Positions 9,907-18,312 of a DNA stretch of 64,000 bases are shown here, one piece after another (position 1 is the stretch's first letter; every line of letters starts with the position of its first letter). The position numbers and the translations under genes were made by a program. Source of the DNA: an uncultured beta proteobacterium (GTDB lineage Bacteria; Pseudomonadota; Gammaproteobacteria; Burkholderiales; Rhodocyclaceae); NCBI GenBank assembly GCA_903908065.1, contig CAIVQO010000060.1, positions 62,001-126,000 on the forward strand, given 5' to 3'. The notes beneath the pieces were generated by a model, which made no database searches, was not told where the DNA came from, and saw only the letters and a program-made list of their open reading frames with translations.

Positions 9907-10287
9907 ATGAGCCGCAAGATCATTTCCACCGCCGCCGCGCCCGCCGCGATCGGCACCTATTCGCAAGCCGTGCAGGTCGGCGATACCGTCTATATGTCAG
10001 GGCAGATCGGCCTCGATCCGGCGACCATGACCATGGTCGAGGGCATCGATGCCCAGATCGTCCGCGTGTTCGAGAACCTCAAGGCCGTGGCCGAGGCGGC
10101 CGGTGCCAGCTTGAACGACGCGGTGAAGCTCAACATTTACCTCACCGACCTGGCGAATTTCGCCAAGGTCAACGAGACCATGGCGAAGTACTTCAGCCAG
10201 CCCTTCCCGGCGCGCGCCGCGGTGGGCGTCAAGGAACTGCCGCGCGGCGCCCTGGTCGAGGCCGACGCCGTCCTGGTCCTTGGCTGA
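9907..10287 (+). CDS. ridA: RidA family enamine/imine deaminase
   Basis: Hydrolyses reactive enamines and imines such as 2-aminoacrylate. At 126 residues it is the usual length, with [20 protein letters not shown], the loop around [12 protein letters not shown] and the active-site [22 protein letters not shown], whose Arg binds substrate carboxylates. It starts 10 bases after the SPOR gene, so metY, the SPOR gene and ridA probably form one transcript. A strong hairpin follows the stop. Confidence 0.95.
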   Translation: MSRKIISTAAAPAAIGTYSQAVQVGDTVYMSGQIGLDPATMTMVEGIDAQIVRVFENLKAVAEAAGASLNDAVKLNIYLTDLANFAKVNETMAKYFSQPFPARAAVGVKELPRGALVEADAVLVLG

Positions 10288-10289
10288 CT

Positions 10290-10323
10290 CTCATGATGCG
10301 GGAGGCATGTCCCGCATCATGAG
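10290..10323 (+). terminator. Strong hairpin after ridA
   Basis: A perfect 14-base-pair stem (CTCATGATGCGGGA with TCCCGCATCATGAG) closes a 6-base loop, starting 3 bases after the ridA stop. There is no T-run, so it may stabilise the 3' end rather than terminate. Its core is shared with the hairpin at 38945-38986. Confidence 0.65.
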
Positions 10324-10406
10324 AACCAGCCATCTTCAGTTGTTGCCCGCCCCCCTTCGCCCCTCTCGCGGGGGGTTCTTGATTTGCTCGCTGTGCTCGA
10401 CATCCG
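10290..10406 (+). repeat. Composite hairpin plus GC-rich repeat, copy A
   Basis: The hairpin at 10290-10323 is followed, after about 24 bases, by GCCCGCCCCCCTTCGCCCC, CTCGCGGGGGGTTCTTGATT and GCTCGCTGTGCTCGACATC. Read on the minus strand from 38986 to 38875, the same order appears: hairpin, GCCCGCCCCTTCGCCCC, CTCGCGGGGGTTCCTGATT, GCGCGCTGCGCTCGATATC. Both copies begin at the 3' end of a gene. Copy A ends just before the recG start. Confidence 0.65.
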
Positions 10407-10418
10407 ACATGATGCCCA

Positions 10419-12458
10419 ATGGGTGCTCCTCACGTTAAGCACGCTGCCGCCGGCAGCAACACGCTGGCGGCGCGGCTGGCCCGGCTGGGCCTCAAGACCG
10501 ACGCCGATTTCATCCTCCACCTGCCGCTGCGCTACGAGGATGAAACCCGCATCACCGCCCTGGCCGACGCCTGGCCCGGCGTCGCGGCGCAGTTCGAGGT
10601 CGAAGTCACCGACTGCGAGATCGCCTATCGTCCGCGCCGCCAGCTGATCGCGCGGGTGCGTGATGCCAGTGGTGCCATTGCGCTGCGCTTCCTCAACTTC
10701 TACCCCAACCAGCAAAAAGTCTTGCAGCCGGGTGCCCGCCTGCGCGTGTTCGGGGAAATCAACCACGGCTTTATTGGTCCCGAAATCATCCATCCGCGCT
10801 TTCATCCGGTGGCGGCCGGCGAGGGCTTGCCGGAGGGGCTGACGCCTGTTTATCCGGCCACCGCCGGCCTCGGCCAGGCGACGCTGCGGCGCCTGATCGA
10901 CAAGGCGCTGGCGCGTTTCGATTTCAGCGATACCCTGCCCGCCGATCTGCTGCAGCGCCTGGCCTTGCCCGAGTTCGGCGCGGCCGTTCGCTTCCTGCAC
11001 TCACCGCCGCCCGAGATTTCGCAGGCGGCGCTGGAGTCGCGCGACTTCCCGGCCTGGCGCCGCATGCAGTTCGACGAACTGCTGGCGCAGCAACTCTCGC
11101 TGCGGCGCGCCTACCTTGCCCGCCGCGCGCGCGGTGCGCCGGTTTTGCGGCCGACGGCCAGGCTGACCGATGCCTTGCTTAGATCATTGCCCTTCCGGCT
11201 GACCGGCGCACAGAACCGTGCCTGGCGCGAGATTGCGACGGACCTCGCGCAAGCACACCCGATGCAGCGCCTGTTGCAGGGCGATGTCGGCAGCGGCAAG
11301 ACCATCGTCGCGGCGCTGGCCATGCTGCACGCGGTCGAGGCCGGCCATCAGGCGGCGCTGATGGCGCCGACCGAAATCCTCGCCGAGCAGCACTACCGCA
11401 AGCTCGCCGCCTGGCTGGCGCCGCTGGGCATAGAGGTGGCATGGCTCACCGGCAGCCTGAAGAAGAAGGACAAGGACGCCGCGATCGCAAAAGTCGGCGC
11501 TGGCGAGACGCCGATTGCGATCGGCACCCATGCCCTGATCGAGGACAAGGTCGAGTTCGCACGGCTGGGCCTCGCCATCGTCGACGAGCAGCACCGCTTC
11601 GGCGTGCGCCAGCGCCTGGCGCTCAAGGACAAGGGGCAGTTCGCCCACCAGCTGGCGATGTCGGCTACGCCGATCCCGCGCACCCTGGCCATGAGTTACT
11701 ACGCCGACCTCGATGTCTCGGTGCTCGACGAACTGCCGCCCGGGCGCACGCCGGTGACCACCAAACTGGTCGCCGAAAGCCGCCGCGGCGAAGTGCTGAA
11801 GCGTGTGCACGACGCCTGCCGCGGCGGACGCCAGGCCTACTGGGTCTGCCCGCTGATCGAGGAGAGCGAAAGCCTGCAGCTCAAGACCGCCGAGGAAACC
11901 TACGCGCGGCTTGCCGCCGAGCTGTCCGATCTCAAAGTGGGCCTGGTACATGGCCGGCTCAAGGTGGCCGACAAGGCGGCGGTGATGGCCGCCTTCGTGC
12001 GCAACGAGGTCCAGGTGCTGGTGGCGACCACGGTGATCGAGGTCGGCGTCGATGTGCCGAATGCCAGCCTGATGGTGATCGAGCACGCCGAGCGTTTCGG
12101 CCTGGCACAGCTGCACCAGTTGCGCGGCCGGGTCGGCCGCGGCGCCGACGCTTCGGCCTGCATCCTGATCTACGACCAGCCTCTGGGCGAGACGGCGCGG
12201 GCGCGGCTCAAGGTGATCTACGAATCCACCGACGGCTTCGCCATTGCGCGCGAGGACCTGCGCCTGCGCGGCCCCGGCGAATTCATCGGCGCGCGCCAGA
12301 GCGGCATGCCGCTGCTGCGCTATGCCGACCTGGAGGATGCCGCGCTGGTGGAACAGGCGCGGACGATCGCCGAAGACATGCTGCGCAGCGATCCCGGTCG
12401 CGCAGACGCGCACCTGCAGCGCTGGCTGGGCGGGCGCGAGGAATTGCTCAAGGCGTAA
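10419..12458 (+). CDS. recG: ATP-dependent DNA helicase RecG
   Basis: Branch-migration helicase for stalled forks and Holliday junctions. At 679 residues it is close to the family norm of about 690. An N-terminal wedge/OB region contains [13 protein letters not shown]. It is followed by Walker [12 protein letters not shown] near residue 287, [11 protein letters not shown] near 388, [12 protein letters not shown] near 414, and helicase motifs V-VI ([28 protein letters not shown]). The ATG at 10419 lies immediately after a composite repeat. The protein also carries a copy of the 26-base repeat, encoding [13 protein letters not shown] just before GTHAL. Confidence 0.95.
   Translation: MGAPHVKHAAAGSNTLAARLARLGLKTDADFILHLPLRYEDETRITALADAWPGVAAQFEVEVTDCEIAYRPRRQLIARVRDASGAIALRFLNFYPNQQKVLQPGARLRVFGEINHGFIGPEIIHPRFHPVAAGEGLPEGLTPVYPATAGLGQATLRRLIDKALARFDFSDTLPADLLQRLALPEFGAAVRFLHSPPPEISQAALESRDFPAWRRMQFDELLAQQLSLRRAYLARRARGAPVLRPTARLTDALLRSLPFRLTGAQNRAWREIATDLAQAHPMQRLLQGDVGSGKTIVAALAMLHAVEAGHQAALMAPTEILAEQHYRKLAAWLAPLGIEVAWLTGSLKKKDKDAAIAKVGAGETPIAIGTHALIEDKVEFARLGLAIVDEQHRFGVRQRLALKDKGQFAHQLAMSATPIPRTLAMSYYADLDVSVLDELPPGRTPVTTKLVAESRRGEVLKRVHDACRGGRQAYWVCPLIEESESLQLKTAEETYARLAAELSDLKVGLVHGRLKVADKAAVMAAFVRNEVQVLVATTVIEVGVDVPNASLMVIEHAERFGLAQLHQLRGRVGRGADASACILIYDQPLGETARARLKVIYESTDGFAIAREDLRLRGPGEFIGARQSGMPLLRYADLEDAALVEQARTIAEDMLRSDPGRADAHLQRWLGGREELLKA
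11490..11515 (+). repeat. 26-base dispersed repeat, copy inside recG
   Basis: Matches 24 of 26 consensus positions and is read in frame as KVGAGETPI. It lies in the helicase domain ahead of the conserved GTHAL segment. Confidence 0.55.
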
Positions 12459-12468
12459 AATCGCCGCA

Positions 12469-13356
12469 ATGGATTTCGCGGAACTCAAGCAGCGCCTGAC
12501 CCTCTACGAAAAGCTGATGCGGCTGGACAAGCCGATCGGCACGTTGCTGCTGCTGTGGCCCACCTTCTGGGCGCTTTGGCTGGCTACCGAAGGACAGCCG
12601 CACATCCTGCTGGTGTGGATCTTCGCGCTTGGCACGCTGCTGATGCGCTCAGCCGGTTGCGTGATCAACGATTACGCCGACCGCGACTTTGATCCCCACG
12701 TCAAGCGCACCCGCGAGCGGCCGCTGGCGGCAGGCGCGGTGAGCACGCGGGAAGCCCTGGCCCTGTTCGCGGTGCTCTGCGTTTGCGCCTTCCTGGTCGC
12801 CTTGCCGATCATGCGCGACGTGTGGCACCTGACCCTGGTGGCGCTGTTCCTCGCTGCCAGCTATCCGTTTACCAAACGCTTTTTCGCCCTGCCGCAGGCC
12901 TACCTCGGCATCGCCTTCGGTTTTGGCATCCCGATGGCTTTCGCCGCCGCGACCGGCGAGGTCGGCCTGCTGGGCTGGACCCTGCTGGCGACCAACATTT
13001 TCTGGGCCCTGGCCTACGACACCGAGTACGCCATGGTGGATCGCGATGACGACCTCAAGATTGGCATACGCACAGCGGCGATTACCTTCGGCCGCTTCGA
13101 TGTGGTGGCGGTCATGAGCTGCTACACCATCACCCTGGGCATGCTCGGCGTGATTGGCTGGGACCGGCAGTTCGGCGCCGGCTACTTTGGCGGCTTGCTG
13201 CTGGCCGCCGCGATCGCCGGCTACCACTACACGCTGATTCGCGATCGCAGCCGCGAGGGCTGCTTCAAGGCCTTCCGCCACAACAACTGGTTCGGCGCGG
13301 CGATCTTCGCCGGCATCGTCGCCGAATTCAACCTGCGGCCCTGGCTCGGCCTGTGA
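12469..13356 (+). CDS. ubiA: 4-hydroxybenzoate polyprenyltransferase
   Basis: Attaches the polyprenyl tail to 4-hydroxybenzoate in ubiquinone synthesis; an inner-membrane enzyme of 295 residues with about eight hydrophobic segments. Both Asp-rich prenyl diphosphate/Mg motifs are clear: [12 protein letters not shown] near residues 64-75 and [14 protein letters not shown] near 182-195. It starts 10 bases after recG and its stop overlaps the GTG of the next gene. With ubiD two genes downstream, this is a ubiquinone biosynthesis transcript. Confidence 0.95.
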   Translation: MDFAELKQRLTLYEKLMRLDKPIGTLLLLWPTFWALWLATEGQPHILLVWIFALGTLLMRSAGCVINDYADRDFDPHVKRTRERPLAAGAVSTREALALFAVLCVCAFLVALPIMRDVWHLTLVALFLAASYPFTKRFFALPQAYLGIAFGFGIPMAFAAATGEVGLLGWTLLATNIFWALAYDTEYAMVDRDDDLKIGIRTAAITFGRFDVVAVMSCYTITLGMLGVIGWDRQFGAGYFGGLLLAAAIAGYHYTLIRDRSREGCFKAFRHNNWFGAAIFAGIVAEFNLRPWLGL

Positions 13357-14450
13357 GGCTGCTGGCACTTCTGGCCTTGCTGGCGGGCCTGGCCGCCTGC
13401 ACGCCGGTGAATCTGAACTACAACTCGGCCAAGGCCCACCACCGGCCGCAGGGCTTCGTCAATACCGATCCGACGGCCAAGGTCGGCGGCATTCCCTGGT
13501 ACGAAATCCTGTACCGCAATCTGCGCGGCGATTTCCGTCCGACGGCGCCGCCTGCGGGTGGCTACGCGGCCTTCGCCGCGCAATGGACGATGCCGGTCGA
13601 TCACGCCCTGCTGGCGCGGCGCAGTGAAACGCCGCGCATCACCTGGCTGGGCCACGCCTCGCTGCTGTTGCAGGTGGCCGGCAAGAACATCCTGATCGAT
13701 CCGCAGTTTTCAGACACTGCCGGCCCCATGCTGTTCGGCGTGTTCGACCTCGGCGCGCCGCGCCTGGTGCCGGCGCCGATCAGGGAACGCGAGTTGCCGC
13801 CCATCGACCTGGTGCTGATCTCGCACAACCACTACGACCACCTCGACGAGCCGACGCTGCATAGGCTCGCCGCGGCCGGGCACAAGCCGGCCTATGTGGT
13901 GCCGCTGGGGCTCAAGACCTGGTTCGACGAGCGTGGCATCGGTCCGGTGCTGGCCGAGTTCGACTGGTGGGACAGCCAGGAACTCGGTCCGCTGCGCCTG
14001 GGCTTCACGCCGGCGCAGCACTGGAGCCGGCGCACCGCCTTCGACACCAACGCCACCCTGTGGGGCGGCTTCCTCGTCGAATGGCGGCGTGCGGATGCGG
14101 CGCCCTGGCGTTTCCTGTACACCGGCGATACCGGCTACTCGGCCGACTTCAAGGAAATCCGTCGCCGTTTGGGCGCGGTGGATTTCCTTGCCGTGCCGGT
14201 GGGCGCCTACCTGCCGCGCGACTTCATGGGCCCGCAACACGTGAATCCCGACGACGCGCTGCAGATCCTTCTAGACCTCGAGGCGAAGCAGGGCGTCGGC
14301 GTGCATTGGGGCACCTTCGCCCTGACCCAGGAGCCCTTCGACCAGCCGCCGCGCGACCTGGATTCGGCGTCCCGCCAGCGCCGACTTTCGTCCGAGCGGA
14401 TCTGGCTGCTGAAACATGGCGAGACACGCACGGTTAGAATCGAAAAATGA
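13353..14450 (+). CDS. Metallo-beta-lactamase-fold lipoprotein (NAPE-PLD/UlaG-like)
   Basis: A 365-residue protein from a GTG that overlaps the ubiA stop. An N-terminal lipobox-like segment ([10 protein letters not shown], Cys near residue 16) predicts a lipoprotein. The hydrolase domain has [21 protein letters not shown], the metal site [12 protein letters not shown] near residues 152-163, [10 protein letters not shown] and VHWGTF, as in NAPE-type phospholipase D and UlaG families. The substrate is unknown. Its stop overlaps the ubiD start (ATGA), so it is embedded in the ubiquinone operon. A 26-base repeat copy lies in its last 30 codons. Confidence 0.85.
   Translation: MRLLALLALLAGLAACTPVNLNYNSAKAHHRPQGFVNTDPTAKVGGIPWYEILYRNLRGDFRPTAPPAGGYAAFAAQWTMPVDHALLARRSETPRITWLGHASLLLQVAGKNILIDPQFSDTAGPMLFGVFDLGAPRLVPAPIRERELPPIDLVLISHNHYDHLDEPTLHRLAAAGHKPAYVVPLGLKTWFDERGIGPVLAEFDWWDSQELGPLRLGFTPAQHWSRRTAFDTNATLWGGFLVEWRRADAAPWRFLYTGDTGYSADFKEIRRRLGAVDFLAVPVGAYLPRDFMGPQHVNPDDALQILLDLEAKQGVGVHWGTFALTQEPFDQPPRDLDSASRQRRLSSERIWLLKHGETRTVRIEK
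14363..14388 (-). repeat. 26-base dispersed repeat, copy near the end of the metallo-beta-lactamase gene
   Basis: The minus strand matches 22 of 26 consensus positions (AAAGTCGGCGCTGGCGGGAC then GCCGAA). It is antisense to the gene and is translated there as part of the [12 protein letters not shown] region. Confidence 0.6.
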
Positions 14451-15937
14451 AATACGCCGACCTGCGCGACTTCGTTCGCCAGCTTGAAGCCATCGGCCAG
14501 CTCAAGCGCATCGCCGTCGAGGTCGATCCGAAGCTGGAAATGACCGAGATCGCCGACCGCGTGCTGCGTGCCGGCGGCCCGGCCCTGCTGTTCGAGAAGC
14601 CCAAGGGCCATTCCATGCCGGTGCTGGCCAACCTGTTCGGCACGCCCGAGCGCGTGGCCATGGGCATCGCCATGGGCGCCGGTGCCGATGACCGGGGCAC
14701 GGACTGGAAAGCTCGCCTGCGCGGGGTCGGCCAACTGCTGGCCACCCTCAAGGAACCCGAACCGCCCAAAGGTCTGCGCGACGCCTGGGAGAAGTTGCCG
14801 GTCTTCAAGCAGGTGCTCAACATGGCGCCAAAGCTCCTTGGTTCTGCGCCTTGCCAGGACGTCGTCAGCGAAGCTGCCGCGGTCGATCTCTCCCGCCTGC
14901 CGATACAGACCTGCTGGCCGGGCGACGCCGCGCCGCTGCTCACCTGGGGCCTGGTCGTCACCCGCGGGCCGGAGAAACCAAGACAGAACCTGGGAATCTA
15001 TCGCCAGCAACTGATCGGACCGAACAAGCTGATCATGCGCTGGCTGGCCCACCGCGGCGGTGCGCTGGATTTCCGCGAGCACTGTGCCGCCCGCCCCGGC
15101 CAGCCCTTTCCGGTCGCGGTGGTGATCGGCGCCGATCCGGCGACCATCCTCGGCGCGGTGACGCCGGTGCCCGACACGCTCTCCGAATACCAGTTCGCCG
15201 GCCTCCTGCGCGGGGCCAAGACCGAAGTGGTGAAATGCCTCGGCTCCGATCTGCAGGTGCCGGCGTCGAGCGAGATCGTGCTCGAAGGCGTGATACATCC
15301 TGGCGAGACGGCCGCCGAAGGGCCGTTTGGCGACCACACCGGCTACTACAACGAAGTCTCCGAATTCCCGGTGTTCACCGTCCAGCGCATCACGCAGCGG
15401 CGCGATGCGATCTATCACAGCACGTATACCGGCAAGCCGCCCGACGAGCCGGCGATGCTTGGCCTTGCATTGAACGAGGTCTTTGTGCCCTTGTTGCGCA
15501 AGACCTTTCCCGAGATCGTCGATTTCTACCTGCCGCCCGAGGGCTGCTCCTATCGCATGGCCGTGGTCAGCATCAGGAAGGCCTACCCGGGCCACGCCAA
15601 GCGCATCATGTTCGGCATTTGGAGCTTCCTGCGCCAGTTCATGTACACCAAGTTCATCATCGTTACCGACGACGATGTCGATGTGCGCTCCTGGCAGGAG
15701 GTGATCTGGGCCCTGACCACCCGCGTGGACGCCGCGCGCGATACCCTGATCGCCGAGAATACACCCATCGATTACCTCGATTTCGCTTCACCGCAGGCTG
15801 GTCTTGGGAGCAAAATGGGTATCGATGCGACGAACAAATGGCCCGGGGAGACCGGTCGCGAATGGGGGCGACCGATCTCCATGGACAACGCGGTCAAGGC
15901 CCGCATCGATGCGCTTTGGGAGACATTGGGACTGTAG
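14447..15937 (+). CDS. ubiD: 3-polyprenyl-4-hydroxybenzoate decarboxylase (prenylated-FMN dependent)
   Basis: Decarboxylates 3-polyprenyl-4-hydroxybenzoate in ubiquinone synthesis. The 496-residue product is full length. It has [20 protein letters not shown] at the start, [20 protein letters not shown], the ExxP-type active-site region ([20 protein letters not shown], near residues 277-296) and a C-terminal [20 protein letters not shown]. UbiD needs prenylated FMN from UbiX, which is not in this window. Confidence 0.96.
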   Translation: MKYADLRDFVRQLEAIGQLKRIAVEVDPKLEMTEIADRVLRAGGPALLFEKPKGHSMPVLANLFGTPERVAMGIAMGAGADDRGTDWKARLRGVGQLLATLKEPEPPKGLRDAWEKLPVFKQVLNMAPKLLGSAPCQDVVSEAAAVDLSRLPIQTCWPGDAAPLLTWGLVVTRGPEKPRQNLGIYRQQLIGPNKLIMRWLAHRGGALDFREHCAARPGQPFPVAVVIGADPATILGAVTPVPDTLSEYQFAGLLRGAKTEVVKCLGSDLQVPASSEIVLEGVIHPGETAAEGPFGDHTGYYNEVSEFPVFTVQRITQRRDAIYHSTYTGKPPDEPAMLGLALNEVFVPLLRKTFPEIVDFYLPPEGCSYRMAVVSIRKAYPGHAKRIMFGIWSFLRQFMYTKFIIVTDDDVDVRSWQEVIWALTTRVDAARDTLIAENTPIDYLDFASPQAGLGSKMGIDATNKWPGETGREWGRPISMDNAVKARIDALWETLGL

Positions 15938-16008
15938 CTCCGCGACGATGGGGCGCATTTCGTACGGGGTAGCCGAGCCCCGGCTGTACCTGCAATGGAG
16001 GAGGGACG

Positions 16009-16428
16009 ATGACCGAGGTTGAGGTAATGCCCGCCGGAGGTGACGAGAGCCTGGATGGCCCGCGCGCCTGGTGCCACGTCATGTATGGCCTGCACGCCCT
16101 GTCTGCGCTGTCGGGGATACTGAGTTCGGCCACCATAGTCGGTGCTTTCGTTTTTGGCTGGCCATCGATCATTGCGGTAATCATCAATTACCTGACCCGT
16201 GACCGCGTGCGCGGCACCTGGCTGGCGACGCACTGGCGCTGGCAGATGCGCACCTTCTGGTTCGCCCTCCTCTGGCTGCTTCTGGCCGGCCTGCTGGTGA
16301 TCACCCTGATCGGCATCCCGCTGGCCTGGGTGGTTATCGTCAGTACCGGCCTCTGGGTCCTCTACCGAGTGATTCGCGGCTGGCTTGCCTTGGTCGACCG
16401 GCGCGCCATGCCGGTACCGGCGGCCTGA
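16009..16428 (+). CDS. Small integral membrane protein (DUF4870-like)
   Basis: A 139-residue protein with three or four hydrophobic segments (about 25-60, 80-110 and 115-125) and a middle RDRVRGTWLATHWRWQMRTFW motif typical of a small membrane family widespread in betaproteobacteria. GGAGGAGGG precedes the ATG. Function unknown. It sits 30 bases upstream of the YqgE-like gene and is probably co-transcribed with it. Confidence 0.75.
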   Translation: MTEVEVMPAGGDESLDGPRAWCHVMYGLHALSALSGILSSATIVGAFVFGWPSIIAVIINYLTRDRVRGTWLATHWRWQMRTFWFALLWLLLAGLLVITLIGIPLAWVVIVSTGLWVLYRVIRGWLALVDRRAMPVPAA

Positions 16429-16458
16429 TCCGCAGGCGCGCGCGCCGGCAGGCCGTCG

Positions 16459-17082
16459 ATGCGCCGCCTGGTCCGCTTGCTTGCCCTGGCCTGCCTGGCC
16501 ATGCTCGCTTCGATCGGGCAGGCCGAGGACGAAAAGCCCGCCCCGCGCTCGGTATTCCTGATCGCCAACGAAGACATGGCCGATCCGCGCTTCCGCGAAA
16601 CCGTGGTGCTGGTCACTCGCCACGGACGCAGCCGTTCCACCATCGGCGTAATCCTCAACCGTCCCTTTGCCGTGACGCTGGACCAGGTGTTCCCGGAGTT
16701 TTCGCGGCCCACCGAACACCGCCTGCATTACGGCGGACCGGTTGCGCAGGGCCAGGTCGTCTTTCTGGTCCGAGGCGACACGCCGCCCAAGGCCGCCATT
16801 GCCTTGACCGAGCGCCTGTTCATCAGCAGCGACGGCGGCAGCCTGCGCCGGCTGTTGCAGGGAGCCACGCCGGTCGATCGACTGCGCGTGTTTGACGGTT
16901 TTGCCAGCTGGGCACCGGGTCAATTGGAAAGCGAGATCGATCGTGGCGACTGGTATCTGCATCCGGTCGATGCGGACATCATTTTTCGCGAGCCTGCCGG
17001 CGAACTGTGGGAAAAGCTCCTGCGCCGGGCAACCCAGCGCATGGTGAAGCGATCGCCCTTGCCGCTGCTGGCCGGCCGATAG
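16459..17082 (+). CDS. YqgE/AlgH family protein with an N-terminal signal peptide
   Basis: At 207 residues it contains the YqgE/AlgH domain: FLIANEDMADPRFRETVVLV, GVILNRPFAVTLDQVFPE, LHYGGPV and a C-terminal GDWYLHPVD. Typical members are about 185-190 residues, cytosolic, and start almost directly at the domain. Here about 22 residues (MRRLVRLLALACLAMLASIG then QA) look like a cleavable Sec signal. Export is inferred from that segment alone. Confidence 0.8.
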   Translation: MRRLVRLLALACLAMLASIGQAEDEKPAPRSVFLIANEDMADPRFRETVVLVTRHGRSRSTIGVILNRPFAVTLDQVFPEFSRPTEHRLHYGGPVAQGQVVFLVRGDTPPKAAIALTERLFISSDGGSLRRLLQGATPVDRLRVFDGFASWAPGQLESEIDRGDWYLHPVDADIIFREPAGELWEKLLRRATQRMVKRSPLPLLAGR

Positions 17083-17169
17083 GCGCGCGCCGGTTTTAGG
17101 TGCTGGCGACTACACGGGCCGAGGGCGCCTGCGCATACTGCACGCCCCTCCATCATTCGAGCAAGCGCC

Positions 17170-17331
17170 ATGACCGTCTGCCCCATAGCCGTCGTCGCCG
17201 GCTGCGCCAAATGTCCGGCGTTCCGCATCTGCCCCCTGAAGGGCGTCCTGGGCGATACGCCGCCGAAACAGGATAAGGCCGCCGAGCCTGCGCCAAAGCC
17301 GCGCAAGTCGGCTTCGCGCAAGCGCAAGTAA
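17170..17331 (+). CDS. Tiny Cys-rich protein
   Basis: A 53-codon frame from the ATG at 17170 to TAA. The first 30 residues carry four cysteines in a tight pattern (VCPIAVVAGCAKCP, then FRICPLKG), and the C-terminus is Lys/Pro-rich and basic. The cysteine spacing suggests a zinc or iron-sulfur knuckle. No function can be assigned. The regular Cys pattern and basic tail make a chance frame less likely. Confidence 0.6.
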   Translation: MTVCPIAVVAGCAKCPAFRICPLKGVLGDTPPKQDKAAEPAPKPRKSASRKRK

Positions 17332-17397
17332 GCCTCCCAGCGCACCAAAGCGGGGCGTCCCTTTTTTCGGGGCACGCCACGGTGACGCCGGCGAGTG

Positions 17398-17664
17398 TTA
17401 ATGACGATCGTGGGTGCGGCCCGTGAGTTGCCGCAGGTAGGCGGCGCGCATTTCCTCTTCGTGGCGCCGGACTTCTTCCCGCGCATGCAGCCAGGGAAAC
17501 GTCATCAGGGCGGGCACCAGGCATAGCAGCATGACCATGACCGCCTCGCCGATGCCGCAGGCGAAGAAGGCCACGATGGGCAGGATGGCAACGCCGGTCA
17601 TCATGAAATCCGACAGCTCGTCGGGTTTGCGGTAGCCGCAGGCGGCAAGTATGCGGGCAAGCAT
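17398..17664 (-). CDS. Small membrane protein of unknown function
   Basis: 88 residues from the ATG at 17664, chosen because AGGGAGA lies at the right distance upstream. Starting further upstream would run into the ior-sox promoter region. The sequence is MLARILAACGYRKPDELSDF followed by two hydrophobic stretches (about 21-38 and 42-58) and a charged C-terminal tail. It resembles no named family that can be recognised here. Confidence 0.6.
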   Translation of the reverse strand: MLARILAACGYRKPDELSDFMMTGVAILPIVAFFACGIGEAVMVMLLCLVPALMTFPWLHAREEVRRHEEEMRAAYLRQLTGRTHDRH

Positions 17665-17748
17665 GATGGTCTCCCTGGTTCCTTTGCCTGTATCAACGGC
17701 AGGATGGACGTGGTCTTTACCCCAAAGGACTGGCGCGGGGAGCCCCGC

Positions 17749-17777
17749 TTGACGAAGTACTTCAAACCCGAAATACT
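17749..17777 (+). promoter_or_regulatory. Candidate sigma-70 promoter of the ior-sox operon
   Basis: TTGACG at 17749-17754 and AATACT at 17772-17777 are separated by 17 bases, about 65 bases before the iorA start. The -35 is strong and the -10 matches 4 of 6 positions. Confidence 0.4.
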
Positions 17778-17842
17778 TGTCTGACAACTCGCTGTCGCGG
17801 ACACGCGGCGGCATCCCCCAGGTTTCGTCCCCAGGAGGCCCC

Positions 17843-18310
17843 ATGATCAAGCTCAATGTGAATGGCAAGCCGCGCAGTGTCGATGTGGAGGGGGAAATGC
17901 CCCTGCTCTTCGTCCTGCGCGACCATCTCGGTTTGCTCGGCGCCAAGTACGGTTGCGGCATCGGCGCCTGCGGCGCCTGCACCGTGCATCTCGACGGCAT
18001 GCCGGTGCGCTCCTGCAGCTTGCCGGTGGCGCAGGCGGTAGGCAAGAAGGTGGTGACCATCGAAGGGCTCTCGGCCAAGGGCATGCACAAGTTGCAACAG
18101 GCCTGGATCGACCACGAGGTGCCGCAGTGCGGCTACTGCCAGACCGGCATGCTGATGTCGGCCGCCGCCTTGCTGGCCGCCAAGCCGGTGCCCACCGATG
18201 CCGACATCGACCAGGCGATGACCAACCTCTGCCGCTGCGGCACCTACACCCGGGTACGCGAGGCGATCCATGCCGCCGCCAAGCCGACGGCGAAGAAAGT
18301 GGGGGCCTGA
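17843..18310 (+). CDS. iorA: Isoquinoline 1-oxidoreductase-type small subunit, two [2Fe-2S] clusters
   Basis: Electron-transfer subunit of a xanthine-oxidase-family molybdo-hydroxylase. The 155-residue product starts at the ATG at 17843, placed by AGGAGG six bases upstream. The plant-type cluster uses [15 protein letters not shown] near residues 36-50. The helical-domain cluster uses QCGYCQTGM near 94-102 and [14 protein letters not shown] near 130-143. It is followed after 2 bases by iorB. No FAD subunit is encoded nearby, as in the IorAB type, which is thought to pass electrons to cytochromes or other periplasmic acceptors. Confidence 0.9.
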   Translation: MIKLNVNGKPRSVDVEGEMPLLFVLRDHLGLLGAKYGCGIGACGACTVHLDGMPVRSCSLPVAQAVGKKVVTIEGLSAKGMHKLQQAWIDHEVPQCGYCQTGMLMSAAALLAAKPVPTDADIDQAMTNLCRCGTYTRVREAIHAAAKPTAKKVGA

Positions 18311-18312
18311 CC

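Noticed and set aside
17665-18090. Extending the small membrane protein at 17398-17664 to an upstream start, giving about 230 residues
   Set aside because: The extension would cover the iorA promoter, ribosome site and coding region antisense, while a good ribosome site supports the start at 17664.
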